Origin: Cylindrotheca closterium
Lineage: Eukaryota > Bacillariophyta > Bacillariophyceae > Bacillariales > Bacillariaceae
Reading direction: 5' to 3'
Assembly (NCBI GenBank): GCA_933822405.4
Contig: CAKOGP040000002.1
Location: forward strand, 543,851-607,850
DNA: 64,000 nt
The notes below the pieces were generated by a model. That model searched no databases, was not told the origin of the DNA, and was given only the letters and a program-made list of their open reading frames with translations. A program made the position numbers and the translations under genes. This document shows positions 1 through 10,736 of the stretch, piece by piece (the first letter of the stretch is position 1; every line of letters begins with the position of its first letter).

Positions 1-76
1 GTTCTTCCAATCAAACCAACAATACCGTATATTACAACCTCGTCAGTCTTACTTGAATGAATGAAATTCGCAAAGG

Positions 77-122
77 ATTAAATAGGTGCAACAACAACAA
101 CAACAAGAATAATAATAATAGC
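77..122. repeat. AAC/AAT trinucleotide-rich low-complexity tract
   Basis: Upstream of the TPR gene is a run of CAA/AAC units followed by AAT units (around 88-121). It would lie in the 5' leader. A short overlapping open frame here is low-complexity and is not called as a gene. Confidence 0.6.
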
Positions 123-217
123 AAGACAACAGCCTTCTATATCAGTAATCCCACCTCAAACCGGACATCGAACAGCTTCTTTCCAATACCCCATCAGTAT
201 AGACAGACAGGGCAAAC

Positions 218-1903
218 ATGGGAAACTGTCAGGCAGCCAAGATGGGAAACTGTTTAGTCGTCAGCAACAACCACAACAACAACAACAAGAAGAGACGGAA
301 GCATGTCGACCACGAACATGGCAAACAATTACCATTGACGCACGCAATGGACCACAACAAACAGATGGACGGCATTACGGACGATGAAACCCCCAACGCA
401 GCTCCCTCTTCCGATATCAGCGATACGGAACAAGAAATAGCCTCCAGCAATATTGAAATGATATCGAATGCCGATGGCAATTCCAAGGACCCACTGGATG
501 TGACGGATTCCCGTGATAGACCCAGTAGTACTCGTGCGCTTCACAAGCAAGGAAAGTTGAGTGAAGCCTTACGGGTGGCAACCTTGCTGCACAAGGATGG
601 ATATCTGGAAGAAGCGGTGGAAATGTACGAAAAGTCGCTGGATATTTACAGTAAAACCATTGGGGAGGATCACTTGCCCATGGCCACAATATACAACAAT
701 ATTGGTTTGGCGCTAGCGGGACAAGAAAAGAAGAATGAGGCACTTGCCATGTATGAAAAATCCATAGATATTTACAAGAGAACCGTGGGGGAGGATTGTG
801 TTTCTGTAGCAAATACTTACAACAACATTGCCAATATCCTTGGCGATCAAGGAAAACTGGACAAGGCGTTAGAGGTCTACGAAAAGGCAATTGATATCAA
901 AAAGAAGACTGTCGGTGAGAATAGTCCATCTTTAGCGGATACTTACAACAACACTGGCTTTGTACTGGAAGACAAGGGTGAACCAGAAAGGGCTATGGTG
1001 CTTTACAAAAAGGCACTAGAGATATACACGTCCAACTATGGTGATTCGCATCCATCCATTGCTGGCAGCTACAACAATATCGCGTCGCTACTCAATACGC
1101 AAGGTGACCTCGACGAGGCCATGGAAGCTTATCAAAAATCGCTGGAGGTCAGCAAAAAGGTTTACGGTGACGATCACCAAAGTGTTGGAGAAATCTACAG
1201 CAATATTGCCAGTGTACTGATTCGTGAAGATCAATTGGAGGCTGCTGTCGAAAAGTATGAAGAAGCGCTCAAGATATTCACCAAACACTATGGAGAGGAT
1301 CACACATCGCTCGCCTTTGTCTACAATAACATGGCATCCATACTTCGAGCGCTTGGGAACTTGGAACGAGCCATGGAGGTATCCAGAAAGTCGTTGGAAA
1401 TTGAAAAGAAAATCAAGGGTGAATACCATCCATCGGTTGGACATACCTACAACAACATGGCTGGAATTTGCTTGCGAGAAGGCAAATTGAAAATTGCACT
1501 GGAAATGTATCAGCAGTCACTGGTAATCAATGAAAATAATTATGGAAAAGAGAGTACCTTTGTGGCAGAGACCTACAATAACATTGGGATCGTCCTCCAA
1601 CATCAAGGAAAGCACGAAGAGAGTTTGCAAATGTACATGAAGTCATTGGAGATTAAAATTCATGTGGTCGGTGAGGAACATGTCTCGATCGCCGATACTT
1701 GTTACAATATGGGTTTATTATTAAAGGCTAGTGGCAAACCAAGAGATGGCCTACGAATGCTACGAAAGGCCATTATTATTTATCGAAAACGATTGGGCTC
1801 GGAAGATCTCAAACTGAAACGAGTTCAACAGGTCTATGAAACGGAAAAGCGACGACTGCAACAAATAGAACAAGAATCACAACAACGGCAAGAAGAAGAA
1901 TAA
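218..1903 (+). CDS. Kinesin-light-chain-like TPR repeat protein with MGNC acylation start
   Basis: Single-exon frame of 561 aa. From about residue 105 to 545 it is built of roughly ten 42-residue tetratricopeptide repeats of the kinesin-light-chain/NPHP3 kind, each with a Y-N-N-I core and an acidic G-E-x-H loop, so it is a superhelical protein-protein interaction scaffold. The partner is unknown. The first 100 residues are low-complexity, rich in Asn, Lys and acidic residues. The first ATG gives MGNCQAAK and is followed by a second in-frame Met that again gives MGNC. Both are good N-myristoylation (Gly2) plus S-acylation (Cys4) motifs, so membrane attachment is likely whichever start is used. 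The family is widespread in diatoms. No motor domain or enzyme motif is present, so calling it a true kinesin light chain would go too far. Confidence 0.85.
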   Translation: MGNCQAAKMGNCLVVSNNHNNNNKKRRKHVDHEHGKQLPLTHAMDHNKQMDGITDDETPNAAPSSDISDTEQEIASSNIEMISNADGNSKDPLDVTDSRDRPSSTRALHKQGKLSEALRVATLLHKDGYLEEAVEMYEKSLDIYSKTIGEDHLPMATIYNNIGLALAGQEKKNEALAMYEKSIDIYKRTVGEDCVSVANTYNNIANILGDQGKLDKALEVYEKAIDIKKKTVGENSPSLADTYNNTGFVLEDKGEPERAMVLYKKALEIYTSNYGDSHPSIAGSYNNIASLLNTQGDLDEAMEAYQKSLEVSKKVYGDDHQSVGEIYSNIASVLIREDQLEAAVEKYEEALKIFTKHYGEDHTSLAFVYNNMASILRALGNLERAMEVSRKSLEIEKKIKGEYHPSVGHTYNNMAGICLREGKLKIALEMYQQSLVINENNYGKESTFVAETYNNIGIVLQHQGKHEESLQMYMKSLEIKIHVVGEEHVSIADTCYNMGLLLKASGKPRDGLRMLRKAIIIYRKRLGSEDLKLKRVQQVYETEKRRLQQIEQESQQRQEEE

Positions 1904-2382
1904 AACTGTATCTATAATATTCATAATCTTATGTACTATTATTATGTTCCGAACACAACACTAATAATGCTAGCAGGCTTGCATTGGACTTGCAACAGTA
2001 CAGTAATAGTTGACAGCAGTAGTAGTTGTTGTCCTAGTATCGGATTTATTCACAATGATGTTTACTGTACAGTCCTACCAATAGTCCTACTGTATGTTTT
2101 TCGTGAAACTATGCCATATTACCTTATAGGCCGTTTGCATAGGCTGCTGCTGCTGTTTTGTTCTTTCAATCCTCGATTGATGGCATCGGAGTTAGGCCAA
2201 TATGGTTGCAACTTGCAACTTTCGGTGATATTTGAGTCCCACGCTTCCAATCGTGTGGGGCCTTCTGCAGAGATGACGTCGGCAGGTGGATGTGGAAAGA
2301 TCGTTTTCAGTTCGCATCGGCGAAACAAGTGTAGTTTTCCCCTTCCACGTCCACAATATTGATACCGTACTATCAGAAGATT
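1904..2382. other. Intergenic, TPR gene to plastid fibrillin gene
   Basis: No supported gene. A 143-residue open frame has no recognisable domain and overlaps the fibrillin start. A TGACGTC element at 2274-2280, about 105 nt before the fibrillin ATG, resembles the diatom CO2/cAMP-responsive element core. Confidence 0.5.
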
Positions 2383-3552
2383 ATGAAATACCTTGCAACA
2401 CTGTTCCTAGCAAAAAGTGCGATTGCCTTTCAAACGGTCGTGCCTCATCCACATCAACGACATGCTGCCGTATCGCCCTTCTTCTTGCCCCAAAATCCAC
2501 TGCTGCTGTTGCAAATGACAATGGACGGCGGGGATGCTCCATCCGATATGGACGATTCCGCTTACGACTCGCGGCAAGATGTATTGGATGTCGCTAGAAG
2601 TCTCAAGGACAAGTTTGGACCACTGATAATAGACAGCAAGGCGCAAGAGAAGCTCAAGAGCGTAGTGAAAGAGTTGGAGAAGAACTCCGAGCCACCCATT
2701 GACACCAAAGGAATGATTGGAGATTGGACACTCCTGTGTTCGACCGCGTCTACAAACAAGCTCATGGGAATTGATACCAGCAATTTGCCATTCTTCAATG
2801 CGGGCATTGTCAAGGATATTCGCAACACGCTCAACAAGTCCTTGGTGGTCCAACAAAAGATCAAGGGGTCTCCCTCCTTCTCTGGAAGAGGAATTACAAG
2901 AGTGGATCATGTCATTCAATACATGCCACCCAATGAACTGTCAGAATTTAGTTCGATGCTTCCCGATGCCTTGCAATCTTTGAACATTAATCCTCTCGAA
3001 GTCACCAACCAGCAGGTAGTTCTGGTCCACAAGGCAGAGGTGGAATCTACCATTCCATTCATCAAGACCAAGTTGGCGCTCGAAAGCATTGTTTTGAATA
3101 TTGCAGGCAAGTCCCAATATTTGGAACCAGATGGTGCCGATTTGCTGGGAGTCAACGTTCCCTTTGGTGAATTCCTCAATGCGGGATCTTTTGAGACCAC
3201 TTATTTGGATGACGAACTTCGCATCAGTCGAAGCAAGGTGGGTGTTGTCGATCAACTCAGAGTATTTATCAAGGTACCATCCACAGAAGAGGTCGTCAAG
3301 GAGATTGAAGAAGCTGTGGAAACTGCCTCCATGGAGCAGGCGAGCGATGCGGCTGTGGAACAGCTCGCTGCAATGGACGCCCCATCCGATGTGGAAGAGG
3401 AAAACGACGACAAAGACTACGATAACGACTTCGACAAGAACGACGACGACACCGATGATAACGAACCTGACGACAAAGACTACGATAACGACTTTGACAA
3501 CGACGGCGATGACGACGATAGTTCTCCATCTGATGTTGAATCAAGTGATTAA
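2383..3552 (+). CDS. Plastid lipid-associated protein / fibrillin-like (PAP_fibrillin) with acidic tail
   Basis: 389 aa from the ATG at 2383; the in-frame extension upstream starts only at TTG. The N-terminus is a signal peptide (about residues 1-14) ending SAIAF-Q. The A-F junction is the diatom ASAFAP-type cleavage site, so import into the secondary plastid is expected. Residues about 55-310 match a PAP/fibrillin lipocalin-like fold: an early GDWTLL strand and the family signature FETTYLDDELRISR near residue 275. Plant fibrillins sit on plastoglobules and thylakoids and bind lipids or quinones. The last 55 residues are almost wholly Asp/Asn/Glu, with a duplicated DDKDYDNDFD unit. This tail is unusual for the family. 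Sure of plastid targeting, fairly sure of family. Confidence 0.8.
   Translation: MKYLATLFLAKSAIAFQTVVPHPHQRHAAVSPFFLPQNPLLLLQMTMDGGDAPSDMDDSAYDSRQDVLDVARSLKDKFGPLIIDSKAQEKLKSVVKELEKNSEPPIDTKGMIGDWTLLCSTASTNKLMGIDTSNLPFFNAGIVKDIRNTLNKSLVVQQKIKGSPSFSGRGITRVDHVIQYMPPNELSEFSSMLPDALQSLNINPLEVTNQQVVLVHKAEVESTIPFIKTKLALESIVLNIAGKSQYLEPDGADLLGVNVPFGEFLNAGSFETTYLDDELRISRSKVGVVDQLRVFIKVPSTEEVVKEIEEAVETASMEQASDAAVEQLAAMDAPSDVEEENDDKDYDNDFDKNDDDTDDNEPDDKDYDNDFDNDGDDDDSSPSDVESSD
3412..3500 (+). repeat. Duplicated acidic coding repeat in fibrillin tail
   Basis: Two near-identical copies of a roughly 30-nt unit encoding DDKDYDNDFD, at about 3409-3440 and 3472-3503, separated by another Asp-rich stretch. 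This is in-frame slippage expansion of a polyacidic tail. Confidence 0.7.
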
Positions 3553-3705
3553 GCATTTTCAAATGTTCCAAAGATAGAAACTTCTTTTTCCCCCTTACGA
3601 TATATGAAGCCAGATGATTCAAGCGGGTTTTGGGTAGTCCTCTAGCATTGCAATAGTTGCGCTAGAATGCATACTTATTCTTCACTCGCGCAGTTGCAGA
3701 ATATA

Positions 3706-5201
3706 CTATGCACTCCCCTGACTCGTCGAAAGATATGCCTTCATGTACGTCTTCTTACCTCCCCATATGGGTTGCTTCCGGACTTCTTTCAACATTTGCG
3801 CATACCCTGGTCCGGTGGGTTTGTACTGAAATTGGCAAGTCGAACTCTCGTCGCGTATCAACAAGGGCGCATTGTCAGACTCGCAATGGACGGCCACAAT
3901 AAACTTTTCCCTCACCTTGACATTCTCTGGAAGCTGGTAGCTGTGCCAAAAACAGTCTTCATTCGTAAAGGCTCTACTGGACTGTATTAGTTCAGGCTCA
4001 AGGTCGTCAGAGGATAGTTTGATACCGGCGGAGGAAGCAGTAATCTCACCGCACTCTTGCTTATGGTCTCCTTTCTTCCAACGGTCGACTTGGCACTCGC
4101 GGCTGCAATAAAAGGTCACGGAGCACCTTGAGCACTTCATTCCTCCTTCTCCCAACGGTTTGTGACAGCTGGCACAGACATTTCCAGCCTTTTCCTTGGA
4201 AGACTCGTGGGGTTCTTCTTGGCTTGCGCTCGGGCGAGTGCGGCAACCATGCGAACGACTAGCAAGAGGCCAAAGGCTGCTTGGTGGCGGCTCAAATCAA
4301 CGAGAGATACATCCGTTCGATCCTTAATGTGGATGTCTGCATTGTGTTTCTACAATAGAAATGCAGCCATGTCTTCTCTTTAGCTGCTGGAAACTTCAAA
4401 GAGAGCAGCGTTGCCAAAGCGATCGGCAACATCGACCAGATTGAGCTTTTTCTCCATTTTTTCTCCATTTGCTAGCGTGATGTTCTGAGGCTTAATCCAA
4501 ACTTCCTTACTCACCTCGGGAACATAAACTGATCTGCGGTCGGTATCTGGATCGTACCCGCCTACAACTCCCTTTTGGCCATTCATGTCAGCACTTTTCA
4601 ATCCTTCCAAAACGACATCCTTGCCATACAAGAATGACGTTTTGGACGCACGAATGCACATATCCGCCAATTCCATAGATAGTTGCGTCCCCTTGAATCC
4701 AGCGCCTAAATGAACGGCTGTATTACCAATAACATCTTTGCTATCTGGAGAGGCTCCTGCGCGCAGAAAAAATTTCACAACTGTGGGAAGCTTCGAGTCT
4801 GCTTAAGTGTCGACAGCAATAGATATCACCACCTTAACCACCTCGCTGCATGTCGTCTTTCTATCGTCTCGCCGAGAGCACGGTGGCGGAGACTTTTTCT
4901 GAACGGATACTATGGATTTTCGAACCATCGCAACGTTCGCAGTACTGCAATACATGGCAAATGGGGGATACCATCCGGCAACATCCAAGCCGCCTCGAAG
5001 GTCCCAAAACACGTCATGTAGTTCATTGGTTATATGTTTGTATCCCATATCAATCAGGGATTGATCGCCGTCTTCAAGTTGGATTGGCGGTATTTAGTTC
5101 CCAATCATGGCCAACTTCCTTTCAGCATCTTCAGCCAAATTCGCCCATTTATCGAATGCCTTGTTTACCTGATGCTTTTGCCATGCTTGTATCGATTCCA
5201 T
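3706..5201 (-). pseudogene. Decayed ankyrin-repeat / MYND zinc-finger protein gene
   Basis: Reading from a possible ATG at 5201, one frame runs to 4380 with protein-like content: an alpha-helical N-terminus (ESIQAWQKHQVNKAFDKW), then ankyrin-type repeats (VVKFFLRAGASPDSKD, GNTAVHLGAGF, RFGNAALFEV). It is broken by in-frame TAA codons at 5094-5096 and 4803-4805 and ends at a TAA at 4380. The ankyrin homology continues in a shifted frame (DMAAFLL, stop TAG at 4350-4352, then KHNADIHIKDRTDVSL). It then shifts again at about 4200 into an intact MYND finger: C-x2-C-x10-C-x2-C-x4-C-x3-C-x7-H-x3-C, about 4177 down to 4040. A 70-residue tail ends at 3706. Three stops and two frame changes in recognisable domain sequence mean a pseudogene. 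Unusual splicing is less likely, because no good GT-AG pairs remove all the breaks. Confidence 0.7.
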
Positions 5202-5539
5202 TTTGGAGGGGAAACCGTGATAATAGATGATTGACCATTGCTATTGTCATTCGATAAAAGATAAATTGAAAATGACACCGTCTCTGTGCTCCAGCTCTCT
5301 GTTCCTCCGATTATGTTACATATGTAGCGCCCAGTCTGGACGCTGATGCGATTCTTCTCTGACAATGCGAAGCCGAACGACAACACTTCAGTTTTGCATT
5401 CGGTTTGGAACGAAAGTTGACAGCAGAGCAGTTCCTTTCCATATCATATGTACGGTACTTGTATCATACAATAAAACCAATACACCGTTTCAATACACCA
5501 ACCAAACAAACGATACAATAGATAAGTGTCATATACAGC
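5202..5539. other. Intergenic, pseudogene to methylmalonyl-CoA mutase
   Basis: No gene recognised. It holds the presumed promoter and leader of the mutase gene, with an A/C-rich leader just before the ATG at 5540. Confidence 0.4.
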
Positions 5540-8109
5540 ATGAGCATGAGCCTCGTAAAACTAGTATCTGCCTCCAAGACATCGGGCGTTCGTTTGCTGA
5601 AAAGCAAAACGACAAGAAAGATTTTTGACATTCGAACCCTTTCCACCTACACTCCACCGGAAAATGTTCAGGAATGGGAGAATCTGGCTAACAAGGAGTT
5701 GTCCAGAGCCAAAAAGAGCGTCGACTACCTCCGATCCGAGAGAGTGACACCCGAAGGTATCCAAATTCAACCTGTCTATTGGGATTTGAACGATCCCGAA
5801 CCCGAAATGCCTGGCGTCTACCCCTTCTCGCGAGGTCCCTATGCCAGTATGTATACCAATAGACCATGGACAATTCGACAGTATGCTGGATTCTCTACTG
5901 CCGAAGAATCCAATGCTTTTTACAAGCGCAATCTTGCCGCTGGCCAGCAGGGTCTGAGTGTCGCCTTTGATTTGCCAACCCACCGAGGATATGACAGTGA
6001 CCATGAACGAGTCGTCGGTGACGTCGGCATGGCGGGAGTCTCCATTGATACTCTCAAGGACATGGAAATCCTATTCGATCAAATCGATCTAACCGAAGTA
6101 TCTGTCAGCATGACCATGAATGGTGCAGTTCTTCCGATCATGGCCTTTTACATTCAAGCTGCCATTGAACAGAACCCTGACAAGGAACCTGCTGAAGTTA
6201 TGAAGCAACTCAAGGGTACAATCCAGAACGACATTCTCAAGGAATTCATGGTCAGGAACACCTACATCTACCCACCCACTCCATCTGTGAACCGAGTGAT
6301 TGCTGATATCATGGGTTTCACCAGTAAGTGGACGCCCAAGTTTAATTCCATCTCCATTTCCGGATACCACATGCAAGAAGCTGGCGCCGATGCCGCTCTC
6401 GAAATGGCCTTTACCATCGCAGATGGTCTAGAGTACATTCGCACCGCCGTTGAAGTGGCCGAACTCGATGTCGATTCCGTGGCTCCTCGACTTTCCTTTT
6501 TCTGGGGAATTGGCATGAACTTTTACACCGAGATTGCCAAGATGCGAGCTGCCCGCAAGCTGTGGGCCGAACTCGTCAAGGAAAAGTTTGCACCATCCAA
6601 TCCAAAGTCACTGTTGCTAAGAACCCATTGTCAGACTTCTGGATATTCCTTGACCGAAGCCCAGCCAATGAATAATATCATTCGAACCACCATTGAAGCC
6701 ATGGCTGCTGTCCAAGGTGGAACACAGAGCTTGCATACTAACTCGTACGACGAAGCTGTCGGTAAGTCAACAAACCATGATGCTTCGAACCATTTCTATA
6801 ATTGTTGGCAAACGGACACAATTTCTAACAACCCAATTTCTCTTTACCTATCGTTCTTATTAGGTCTTCCAACGGACCAGTCGGCTCGTGTTGCCCGAAC
6901 CACCCAACTCATCCTCCAAGAAGAGACTGGAATCTGCGACGTTGCCGATCCATGGGGTGGAAGTTATATGATGGAATCTCTAACAGATGAAATCTACGAC
7001 AAGGCCAAGGGCATTATTGACGATGTCGAATCCCACGGAGGAATGACCGCCTACATTAATAGCGGTGAAGCCAAGCTGAAGATTGAGGAGAGCGCCACCA
7101 AGAAGCAAGGCCGAGTGGACTCTGGCAAGGATGTTGTTGTCGGAGTCAACAAGTACCGCTTGAACAAAGAAGACGAAAAGGCCGAAATGATTGATGTTCT
7201 CCAGATTGACAATAGCGATGTCCGAACCAAACAAATTGCTCGCATGAATGAGGTCAAGGCAAACCGTGATGAAATTGCGGCCCAAGAAGCCTTGTTGAGA
7301 CTTGAAGAGAGTGCCCGAAAGACTACCTCGACCAGTAACCCAGATCATCCAGACAATCTCATGACTCTGTGCATTGAATGTGCTCGTACTCGGTAAGCCA
7401 AATCATCGTATCGTCTTGATTATTGACACACACACACACACACACACACTTGCAATCATTCCATTTTCTCACAATACATATTGCTTCATTATTCTTTAGA
7501 TGCACACTCGGAGAAATGTCGGATGCCCTTGAAAATGCTTGGGGTCGTCACGTCCCGGCAACTGGAATGGTCCAAGGTGCCTACACTGCCGCCTTTAATG
7601 GTGGTGACGACAAGGTATTTAGTGAATATGAAAACATTCTCAAGAGTGTGGAAGGCTTTGAACAAACGGAAGGCCGTCGTCCCCGTATTTTGGTTGCCAA
7701 AATGGGCCAAGACGGACACGACCGAGGTGCCAAGGTGATTGCCAGTGGATTTGCCGACTTGGGATTTGATGTGGACGTTGGTCCACTGTTTCAAACACCC
7801 CGGGAAGTTGCCTTGCAAGCCATTGATTCGGACGTCCATGTCATTGGAGTTTCCAGTCAAGCGGCAGGACACAAGACATTGTTGCCAGCGTTGAAGAAAG
7901 AATTGGAAGATTTGGGAGTCCATCACATGGTCGTGGTGGCGGGAGGTGTCATTCCACCACAAGATTATGACTTTTTGCTCAAGGAATCTAAATCTTGTGG
8001 TGCCGTCTTTGGTCCAGGAACCCGCATTACCGATGCTGCCAATACAGTCTTGGACCTGATTCCCCGTGGTGGTGGTGGTGGAGAAGAACCCGCCAACAAG
8101 ACTGCCTAA
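5540..8109 (+). CDS. MUT: Methylmalonyl-CoA mutase, adenosylcobalamin-dependent, mitochondrial
   Basis: Three exons: 5540-6761, 6864-7392 and 7500-8109, giving 786 aa, close to the 750 aa of single-chain animal MUT. Both joins restore conserved sequence: [19 protein letters not shown] across intron 1 and [17 protein letters not shown] across intron 2. It isomerises (R)-methylmalonyl-CoA to succinyl-CoA in propionate, odd-chain and branched-chain catabolism. The first 35 residues are basic and Ser/Thr-rich without acids, as in a mitochondrial presequence. The TIM-barrel substrate domain has the [18 protein letters not shown] block and [19 protein letters not shown]. The C-terminal domain carries the B12 motif DGHDRG (cobalt-ligating His) and later GGVIPPQDY and FGPGTR. 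All key blocks are intact, so the gene implies B12 use. Confidence 0.97.
7426..7449. repeat. (AC)12 microsatellite inside mutase intron 2
   Basis: A 24-nt AC dinucleotide run directly after the 5' part of the 107-nt intron 7393-7499. It is a likely length-polymorphic marker. Confidence 0.9.
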
Positions 8110-8849
8110 GAAAACAAGACCATGCCCCAAGAACTCCCATTAGAATTCAAATGTACATCAATAAACAAATCAATAAATCAATAAATCATAATATCTATAC
8201 TAGCACTTGTTTACAATACTTAACCCAAGCTAGCAGTAGATTAGAGGAGTGCAGAGCGTTTGTTGTTGAGTACCGGTACTAGTAGAATGAATGAAATGTG
8301 CGGAGGGTTGATTTGCAATAATTTTGGATTGAGTAGCATCACCACCCGTATTGGATCCAGTCGACCACCAAGCTAGACCCGCGCCATACCCAAACAGATC
8401 CCGTTCAGCCCGCGCCGCAATTTTTCGAATAAGTTTTGGCCAGTACATTATTCTACGCAACCAGACGTGCGCTTGACTCAATTTGGGGGGAATGATTTTT
8501 GGACAAGAAGCTCGACCTCATCGCTTTTTTCCATTTTCATTCGAAAAACAGGCAAGTGTGCAACAAGGGAATGATTGTTGATTAATACCGTTTGATGTAC
8601 TTGATTGGAGTACTATGGCATTGACTACTGTCTAGTTGTCGTGTGTATATCATATTGCATTGTGTTCTATTGCATTGTGTTGCATTGCCCCTTGTTGATT
8701 CCAGATGTGTTTGCCAACCGCATTGTGCTCATTTCGTTTCCTTCCCTTTGCTACTTTCTTCGCCTTTTTCCAACACCCAACAACACTTCCTATACAATCC
8801 AACTATAGTATTCAGTCAATCAATCAATCAATCAATTAACTATTCAGTC
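8110..8849. other. Intergenic, mutase 3' end to histone H1 promoter
   Basis: No supported gene. Near 8160-8190 are repeated AATCAATA units in the mutase 3' region. The H1 leader contains a TCAA repeat at 8816-8839. Short open frames on both strands lack an ATG or domain content. Confidence 0.45.
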
Positions 8850-9436
8850 ATGTCATACAAGGAAGGAATCATTCTCGCCATCACCGAGCTCAAGGACCGC
8901 AACGGTTCATCCATGATTGCCATCAAGAAGCATTTGCAAGGCAACTTGCCCAAGGACAAGAAGTGGATCAACGGAACCTTCTTGAAGGTCCTCAAGACTG
9001 GCGTCGCCAATGGAGAGTTTGTCCAAATCAAGAACTCCTACAAGCTTTCTCCTGAATTCAAGAAGAAGGTTACCAAGAAGCCAGCTGCTGTCGCCAAGAA
9101 GACCACCACCAAGAAGGCTCCTGCCAAGAAGGCCGCTCCCAAGAAGAAGGCTACTGCCAAGGCCGTAAGTATTGCATTGTGTTGCATTGTATTGTGTTGA
9201 TTGCTGTACTGTATTCGTGTTGGTATAGTTACTGGTACATTTAACTAATCTTTCATTCTCTCCCTTTTTGAACAACCACACAGACCACCAAGAAGGCCAA
9301 GTCTGCTCCCAAGAAGAAGGCCACTGCCACTAAGAAGGCTCCTGCCAAGAAGGCCGCTCCAAAGAAGAAGACTGCCGCCAAGAAGACTGCTACTAAGAAG
9401 AAGTCTGCTACCAAGAAATCTGCCAAGAAGGAGTAA
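8850..9436 (+). CDS. Linker histone H1
   Basis: Two exons, 8850-9164 and 9284-9436 (intron of 119 nt with GTAAGT donor and CACAG acceptor), encoding 155 aa. Residues about 1-70 form a compact winged-helix (H15) globular domain beginning YKEGIILAITELKDRNGSS, placed at the very N-terminus. The rest is a Lys/Ala/Pro tail of repeated TKKAPAKKAAPKKK-type units. It binds linker DNA and compacts chromatin. The intron splits the basic tail. The long frame that starts upstream of 8850 is leader sequence. The gene lies with H2A and H2B in a 3-kb cluster; no H3 or H4 is in view. Confidence 0.93.
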
Positions 9437-10272
9437 ACATTCTACTTTTTTGGATCGTTTTGAATCCATGGTATTCAACACAAATTTCACGATAACAACA
9501 AAAACAACCAACACGAGCTCTTTTAGAGCTCACCCAATGCACAAAGAACCAAGCCAAAAGCATCCATCTTTAACCCACTTGTATTGCATTGTCATTGTCT
9601 CCATTGTAATTTTAAGTAACACAGCAATATATGATAGTATTATTTTAACAAGTATCGAAGCCAATACAATATACGAAAGGCATGGACTGCCAACGAAGAA
9701 AAATGAGCAATGACTGGCTCAGGTTATATTCCCAACGCAAAGTCAACCGTGGACAGCGTAATACCTTGATTTGAAACAAAGAAGGATGGCGTTGTCTTGG
9801 GCAAAGTAATGCAATAAAAAATATGATAAAGAATGAATGAATGATGATAGCGGTACCTACGTGTCAATGGTGGCACATAACAGAGGCATCGATTGCCGAA
9901 GAAGAAAAGGAGGAAGCCAATGACATGGCTCATATTCAACGTACAGTGAAAGCATACCAGTACTTCACCTTAAGAAAGAAATGGTGTAGAACCCGTTGAT
10001 ACTGTAGAGTTGTCTTGCAATAGTAATGTGTGTAGATGGTGCTTTGTATTTTAAAAATATTATTAGTGTTTGTTATAATCTATGGATATTGACATTACAT
10101 GTACGACAAGCAAATGCAAATGGGTTAGTGTGGTTCAAGCAAAATGGTACAACACAAGTCGAGTTGGGATGATCTTTGGTAAAAGGGTGGAAATAATAAT
10201 TTCCTGTTTTTGTGTTTTGATTCAAGCATGAATCATTGTTTGTTGTTTTTCGTTTGCTGTTCAAGTAAATGT
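9437..10272. other. Intergenic, H1 to H2A (convergent 3' regions)
   Basis: AT-rich, with no supported gene. Two imperfectly similar stretches (about 9695-9760 and 9895-9955, both containing AAGAA runs followed by GGCTCA and TATTC) look like an old local duplication. Confidence 0.35.
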
Positions 10273-10736
10273 TTACTTGGTGCTCTTCTTTGGAAGAAGA
10301 ACAGCGTGAATGTTTGGAAGAACACCTCCAGAAGCAATCGTGACTCCTCCAAGAAGCTTGTTCAATTCCTCATCGTTCTTGACGGCAAGGGTGATGTGAC
10401 GGGGCACGATACGAGACTTCTTGTTGTCACGTGCAGCGTTTCCAGCAAGTTCTAGAATCTCGGCGCAAAGGTACTCCAAGACGGCAGCAAGGTAGACGGG
10501 GGCTCCGGCTCCCATACGAGTGGCGTACTTTCCTTGACGAAGGTAACGTCCGATACGACCAACGGGGAACTGAAGTCCTGCCTTGGCAGACGAAGTGGTG
10601 GACTTCTTTTCTCCACGGCCTCCTTTTCCTTTTCCTGTTGTATTGAATGAAGAGGGGAAGCATTAGCACGATGCAATGCATGGCGATACAATATTGTTCA
10701 TTCAATATCATACCCCATCCGATACGTACCAGACAT
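10273..10736 (-). CDS. Histone H2A
   Basis: Two exons on the minus strand: 10736-10730 (only 7 coding nt, ATG TCT G) and 10634-10273, joined across a 95-nt intron (GTACGT donor, CAACAG acceptor). The product is 122 aa. It begins [14 protein letters not shown] and carries the H2A fold: [15 protein letters not shown], then [18 protein letters not shown] and the docking-domain [15 protein letters not shown]. No SQ-E/D phosphorylation motif is at the C-terminus, so this is canonical H2A and not H2A.X; it is not H2A.Z-like either. It is transcribed divergently from H2B across a shared 602-bp promoter. The internal ATG at 10515 would start in mid-fold and is not the real start. Confidence 0.95.

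Noticed and set aside
417..890. 157-aa minus-strand frame.
   Set aside because: Antisense of the TPR repeats, with periodic shadow composition and no domain.
3706..5201. Stop-codon reassignment to explain the in-frame TAA/TAG codons of the ankyrin-MYND region.
   Set aside because: All other genes here use TAA, TAG and TGA as stops, and the locus also has frame shifts, so gene decay is the simpler reading.
7423..8109. Separate B12-binding small subunit gene next to the mutase.
   Set aside because: The frame begins inside a CA-repeat intron. GT-AG splicing at 7393-7499 restores conserved mutase sequence, so it is exon 3 of one gene.
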